Of a stretch of DNA of 44,585 nucleotides, positions 42,678 to 44,585 are shown piece after piece. The notes beneath the pieces were generated by a model. The model did not search any database. It was not told the DNA's origin and was given only the letters and a program-made list of their open reading frames with translations. The DNA lies in contig JAGVZQ010000001.1 of NCBI GenBank assembly GCA_018302465.1, forward strand, positions 66,235 through 110,819, given 5' to 3'. Origin of the DNA: Candidatus Woesearchaeota archaeon (GTDB lineage: Archaea > Nanobdellota > Nanobdellia > SCGC-AAA011-G17 > GW2011-AR20). The position numbers and the translations under genes are program-made. Every line of letters begins with the position of its first letter. Position 1 is the first letter of the stretch.

Positions 42678-42692
42678 TTCGACCTTTTTAGA
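42678..42692 (-). other. tRNA-Lys intron 1, position 30/31
   Basis: The 15-base intron TCTAAAAAGGTCGAA fits a bulge-helix-bulge motif. The 4-bp central helix is CGAC with GTCG, the 3-base bulges are TG|T and AA|G (bars mark the cuts), the outer helix GAG/CTC uses D-stem bases and the anticodon loop, and the inner part is one C-G pair with a 6-base loop. Both cuts fall after the second bulge base, as for the archaeal splicing endonuclease. Confidence 0.9.
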
Positions 42693-42807
42693 CAGTCGCT
42701 CCACCAAGCTGAGCTACGAGCCCATATCTTCGTGAATTGTAAATTTGATTTAAAAGGGTATTGATTTATAAGTAAATTTTAAATATACCCTCTATTTTAC
42801 TTATTCT

Positions 42808-43197
42808 ATGAATTTTGGAAAAGTAGAACTGGTTAGTATAAAATTAACAAAATATGACAGGATGACTGACTACTTTGAGTATGAACTCAATTGCAATGTT
42901 GGAGAAACTCCTAAGGTATTCTCAAGGAAAGGATCTGTAAAAAGAATGGATGTGGCTGTTGCTGATATCCTAAATGAATTGAAGAATATGAATAAGCAGA
43001 AAGTTGAAGTCTGGGATAATTCTACCTTAGACACATTCTCCAGGGTTGACATAGAAGATGAGGAAAATGTGGAAAAAAAACTTGTATATTTCTTTAGAAG
43101 AATAAATGATAAGATTTCTGAATTTAAACATAATAAAAGTGCTGCAGGATATCTTGATAGGTATAACAGCATTGCTGGATTTTCTATGAAGCTTTAA
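42808..43197 (+). CDS. Hypothetical soluble protein
   Basis: This 129-residue protein is not recognised. It is mixed alpha/beta with a charged helical second half (E-E-N-V-E-K-K-L-V-Y-F-F-R-R-I-N-D-K-I) and no membrane segment. A TATA element (TTTTAAATAT) is centred about 26 bases upstream, so it is leaderless. It converges with the spliced gene at 43225, the two stops being about 27 bases apart. Confidence 0.6.
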   Translation: MNFGKVELVSIKLTKYDRMTDYFEYELNCNVGETPKVFSRKGSVKRMDVAVADILNELKNMNKQKVEVWDNSTLDTFSRVDIEDEENVEKKLVYFFRRINDKISEFKHNKSAAGYLDRYNSIAGFSMKL

Positions 43198-43224
43198 GAA
43201 AAAGAAAATAAAAAGAAAGAAGAC
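43198..43224 (-). terminator. T-rich terminator after the spliced gene
   Basis: On the minus strand the 27 bases after the stop of the spliced gene are strongly T-rich (CTTTCTTTTTATTTTC), which fits archaeal T-run termination. There is no stem-loop. Confidence 0.4.
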
Positions 43225-43412
43225 TTAACGTCTCCTTTTTGTGGTTTTCTTTGCAGAAGATTTTTTCTTCTTTTTTCCACCGCGTGCCATTTTAGCTGAA
43301 CACACGTTACCTTTACCATCCACTGCACCGGTTTAAACATAGTTGTTAAAAACCTATAGTATAGATAGCCAGGTTTTCTTTCTACTGCATTTTTTACTAA
43401 TATTTGTCCCAT
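43225..43412 (-). CDS. Small basic protein gene split by a 32-base mRNA intron
   Basis: Exon 1 is 43356-43412 (19 codons, ending P-G-Y-L-Y-Y). Exon 2 is 43225-43323 (V-D-G-K-G-N-V-C-S-A-K-M, then a Lys/Arg-rich tail ending K-R-R-R and a TAA). Joined, they encode 51 residues. Without splicing the frame instead reads on to 43194 as a 72-residue protein with no basic tail and no sensible end. The ATG has GGGGGTGA 6 bases upstream and a TATA element near 43465-43478. The protein resembles a small conserved archaeal family, but I cannot name it; the basic tail suggests nucleic-acid or ribosome binding. Confidence 0.8.
43324..43355 (-). other. Predicted BHB mRNA intron
   Basis: The 32-base segment is flanked by bulge-helix-bulge geometry. 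The central helix is TACT with GGTG (two G-U pairs), the 3-base bulges are AT|A and CA|G, the outer helix is 7-8 bp (GCTATCTA with TGGATGGT) and the inner helix 5 bp (GGTTT with AAACC). The cut positions set by the fold are exactly those needed to rejoin the reading frame between the exons. Confidence 0.85.
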
Positions 43413-43484
43413 TTCTTTTCACCCCCTTTTTAAGGCTTTACCGACGAGACATAGTGTTTACAAGTATTTAAATATATTGTAAAT

Positions 43485-43507
43485 GGAGGAGTATAATCTT
43501 TTCCTCC
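43485..43507. other. Hairpin between the spliced gene and the next gene
   Basis: GGAGGA at 43485-43490 pairs with TCCTCC at 43502-43507, leaving an 11-base loop. It lies upstream of the TATA element of the spliced gene and upstream of the gene at 43582. Role unknown. Confidence 0.3.
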
Positions 43508-43581
43508 TCGCGGGATTTGGTTTTTGAAATTGTTTAGATAGGTTTAAAAATTTATTTTATATTGCTTTATAAGGGATAAAA

Positions 43582-44349
43582 ATGTATACAGCTTCAGATA
43601 GTGAATTAGTGGCAAGGGTTGCCAATATGGATTTTCTTTATGAATTAGAGAAAGTAGTTGAAGTGCTAAGGGGAACAGAGTCAGCTTTTTCTCTCGGGAT
43701 TACTGTGGGAGGGGGAAGAATACCATTACAAGAGCATCTTGTATCTTCTAGGTATTTAAACAATTTTGGAACGGATATTGTTGAGGATGGGTCTTACATT
43801 ATAAGAAGTCTACATGAACATCATCCTGAAATTGGACTAGATGAGAATGAATGTTTAAGATTAAATGAAAGATTTAGAAGTTATGTTTTTTCTGATAATC
43901 CTGATTTACAGAAAGCGTACTTTACTGCATTAAGAGATGCTGTTCAAATTGCTTCCGGTAATACTAGACCTAGATGGAGCAAAGGCAGGAAAGAAGCATC
44001 TAGATTAAGAAGAAGTCTTGGAGATTTAGCTTATGATGGTAATATAATTTTAAGATTGAGTGATCATGATACCTATAAACCATTGAAAAATGCATATCAG
44101 TATTTAAGAGGGATAGAAGAAGGATTTATTGATATTAAAGACAGAGGTTGGTTTGGTGAGGGATTATCTGATGGTTTACTACATTGGTTGTTTGTAAGAA
44201 GAGGAGAAATTTCTCAATTAACAGAAGATATGAGAAGACATGCTGCTGATTCTGTCAATTTACTGAATGTTCTTGGAGATGCTTATAGGGCGATAAATGC
44301 TGTAGAAACTTGTTTTAAAGATAATGTGTTTATCTTAGGTATAGATTAA
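43582..44349 (+). CDS. Hypothetical protein
   Basis: This 255-residue soluble protein is not recognised. It is mostly helical with many charged residues and no membrane segment or signal peptide. Short motifs include G-G-G-R-I-P-L-Q-E-H and S-L-H-E-H-H-P-E-I-G. A TATA-like run (TTTAAAAATTTAT, about 43544-43556) is about 32 bases before the ATG. It is followed by the DUF378 gene on the same strand. Confidence 0.55.
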   Translation: MYTASDSELVARVANMDFLYELEKVVEVLRGTESAFSLGITVGGGRIPLQEHLVSSRYLNNFGTDIVEDGSYIIRSLHEHHPEIGLDENECLRLNERFRSYVFSDNPDLQKAYFTALRDAVQIASGNTRPRWSKGRKEASRLRRSLGDLAYDGNIILRLSDHDTYKPLKNAYQYLRGIEEGFIDIKDRGWFGEGLSDGLLHWLFVRRGEISQLTEDMRRHAADSVNLLNVLGDAYRAINAVETCFKDNVFILGID

Positions 44350-44392
44350 AGTTTATATAATAAAAAAATAATGTATTCTTAGAGGTGATATT

Positions 44393-44585
44393 ATGGCTGA
44401 AAAAACATAGTAAGCTGGATAGCACTAGTTTTAGTTGTTGTTGGAGGACTGAACTGGGAATTAGCTGGCCTTTTGGATTTTAATTTGGTTAACGTAATCT
44501 TTGGATTAGTTTCTTGGTTAGAAAGGCTAGTGTATGGGTTAGTTGGTCTAGCAGCATCGTATATGATTTATGAAGCTTTTCAAAA
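44393..44585 (+). pseudogene. DUF378-family membrane protein, frameshifted and cut by window edge
   Basis: From the ATG at 44393 the frame reads M-A-E-K-T and then a TAG stop. One extra A in the run at 44400-44405 would give M-A-E-K-N-I-V-S-W-I-A-L, then the typical DUF378 sequence V-G-G-L-N-W-E-L-A-G-L with two membrane helices and L-V-G-L-A-A-S-Y-M-I-Y-E-A. A ribosome site (GAGGTGAT) and a TATA-like run near 44351-44359 precede it. The end lies outside the window. It may be a true pseudogene, a sequencing error in a homopolymer, or a slippage site. Confidence 0.7.

Larger units (their letters stand above)
42620..42723 (-). tRNA. tRNA-Lys(CTT) with two 15-base introns
   Basis: The cloverleaf is complete after removing two introns. 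The acceptor stem is GGGCTCG / CGGGCCC with discriminator A, the D-stem GCTC / GAGC, the anticodon stem ACTGG / CCAGT with loop CTCTTAA (anticodon CTT), the variable loop AGGTC, and the T-stem GGGGG / CCCTC with loop TTCAAAT. The spliced tRNA is 74 bases without CCA, which is not encoded. Intron 1 (42678-42692) lies at 30/31 and intron 2 (42656-42670) at the canonical 37/38. A TATA element (GATTTAAAAG, about 42748-42757) is about 29 bases upstream. Confidence 0.95.

Noticed and set aside
42620-42723. tRNA with one long intron, or with anticodon AAA
   Set aside because: A single intron leaves the anticodon stem mismatched, and reading AAA gives no complete stem. Two 15-base introns give perfect stems and a normal Lys tRNA.
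43194-43412. 72-residue unspliced open frame as the real gene
   Set aside because: Its second half has no basic tail or sensible composition, while removing 32 bases at a BHB site gives a coherent protein with a proper stop; the unspliced frame is treated as an artefact of the intron.
43485-43507. GGAGGA/TCCTCC hairpin as a terminator
   Set aside because: It is upstream of the genes on both sides and has no T-run after it, so a termination role is unlikely.
1-44585. CRISPR array linked to the Cas4-like gene
   Set aside because: No run of regularly spaced direct repeats was seen near 20230 or elsewhere, and no other cas genes are present.

Overview
The window looks like a chromosomal segment of an AT-rich DPANN-type archaeon, most like the Woesearchaeota/Pacearchaeota group. 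The reasons are archaeal information-processing genes throughout (TBP, RFC small and large subunits, family B polymerase, FEN1, RadB, Cdc48, type II methionine aminopeptidase), TATA boxes about 25-28 bases before many start codons with no leader, intron-bearing tRNA, and small lineage-type hypothetical proteins. The lineage assignment is an inference from gene content and style. Genes are packed, often with 1-20 base overlaps, and no gene-free stretch exceeds about 200 bases.

Layout. 1-2.8 kb: start of a probable MCM gene, a small lipoprotein, a VapBC pair, TBP and a RHH/RelE toxin-antitoxin pair. 2.8-13.3 kb: isoleucyl-tRNA synthetase; then RfcS, a HELTH protein, RfcL, a nuclease lipoprotein, an OB-fold protein and a bacterial-type S-adenosylmethionine synthetase; HtpX; HerA-like ATPase with FtsJ. 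13.3-20.2 kb: Trm5-like methyltransferase, a block of unrecognised membrane and coiled-coil proteins, three related lipoproteins, and FEN1. 20.2-31.8 kb: Cas4-like nuclease, a second copy of the first lipoprotein, a second VapBC, intein-bearing PolB, MetAP, an AlkD-like repair protein, a pilin-like protein, CysRS, Cdc48 and a zinc-ribbon/AbrB protein. 31.8-39.7 kb: a MacB-like ABC cassette, RadB, topoisomerase IA, a phosphoesterase and small zinc or nuclease-like proteins. 39.7-44.6 kb: SerRS, a winged-helix regulator, DapB, tRNA-Lys, a spliced small gene, two unknown proteins, and a frameshifted DUF378 gene cut by the window edge.

Main discovery. A small basic protein gene at 43225-43412 (minus strand) reads correctly only if 32 bases are removed. 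Those 32 bases sit in a bulge-helix-bulge (BHB) fold whose two predicted cut sites are exactly the bases that rejoin the frame. About 600 bases away, tRNA-Lys(CTT) carries two 15-base introns, each with its own BHB of the same minimal design. Together they suggest that the archaeal tRNA splicing endonuclease also processes an mRNA here. Such protein-gene introns are known mainly from cbf5 in Crenarchaeota.

Other points of note: an isoleucyl-tRNA synthetase with the swapped GXHH signature linked to mupirocin hyper-resistance; a PolB intein ending in Gln with a LAGLIDADG domain; two divergent gene pairs served by one central TATA element; a perfect 24-bp palindrome over the start of a VapB gene; and a paralogous lipoprotein family that twice sits directly downstream of an unrelated VapBC pair.
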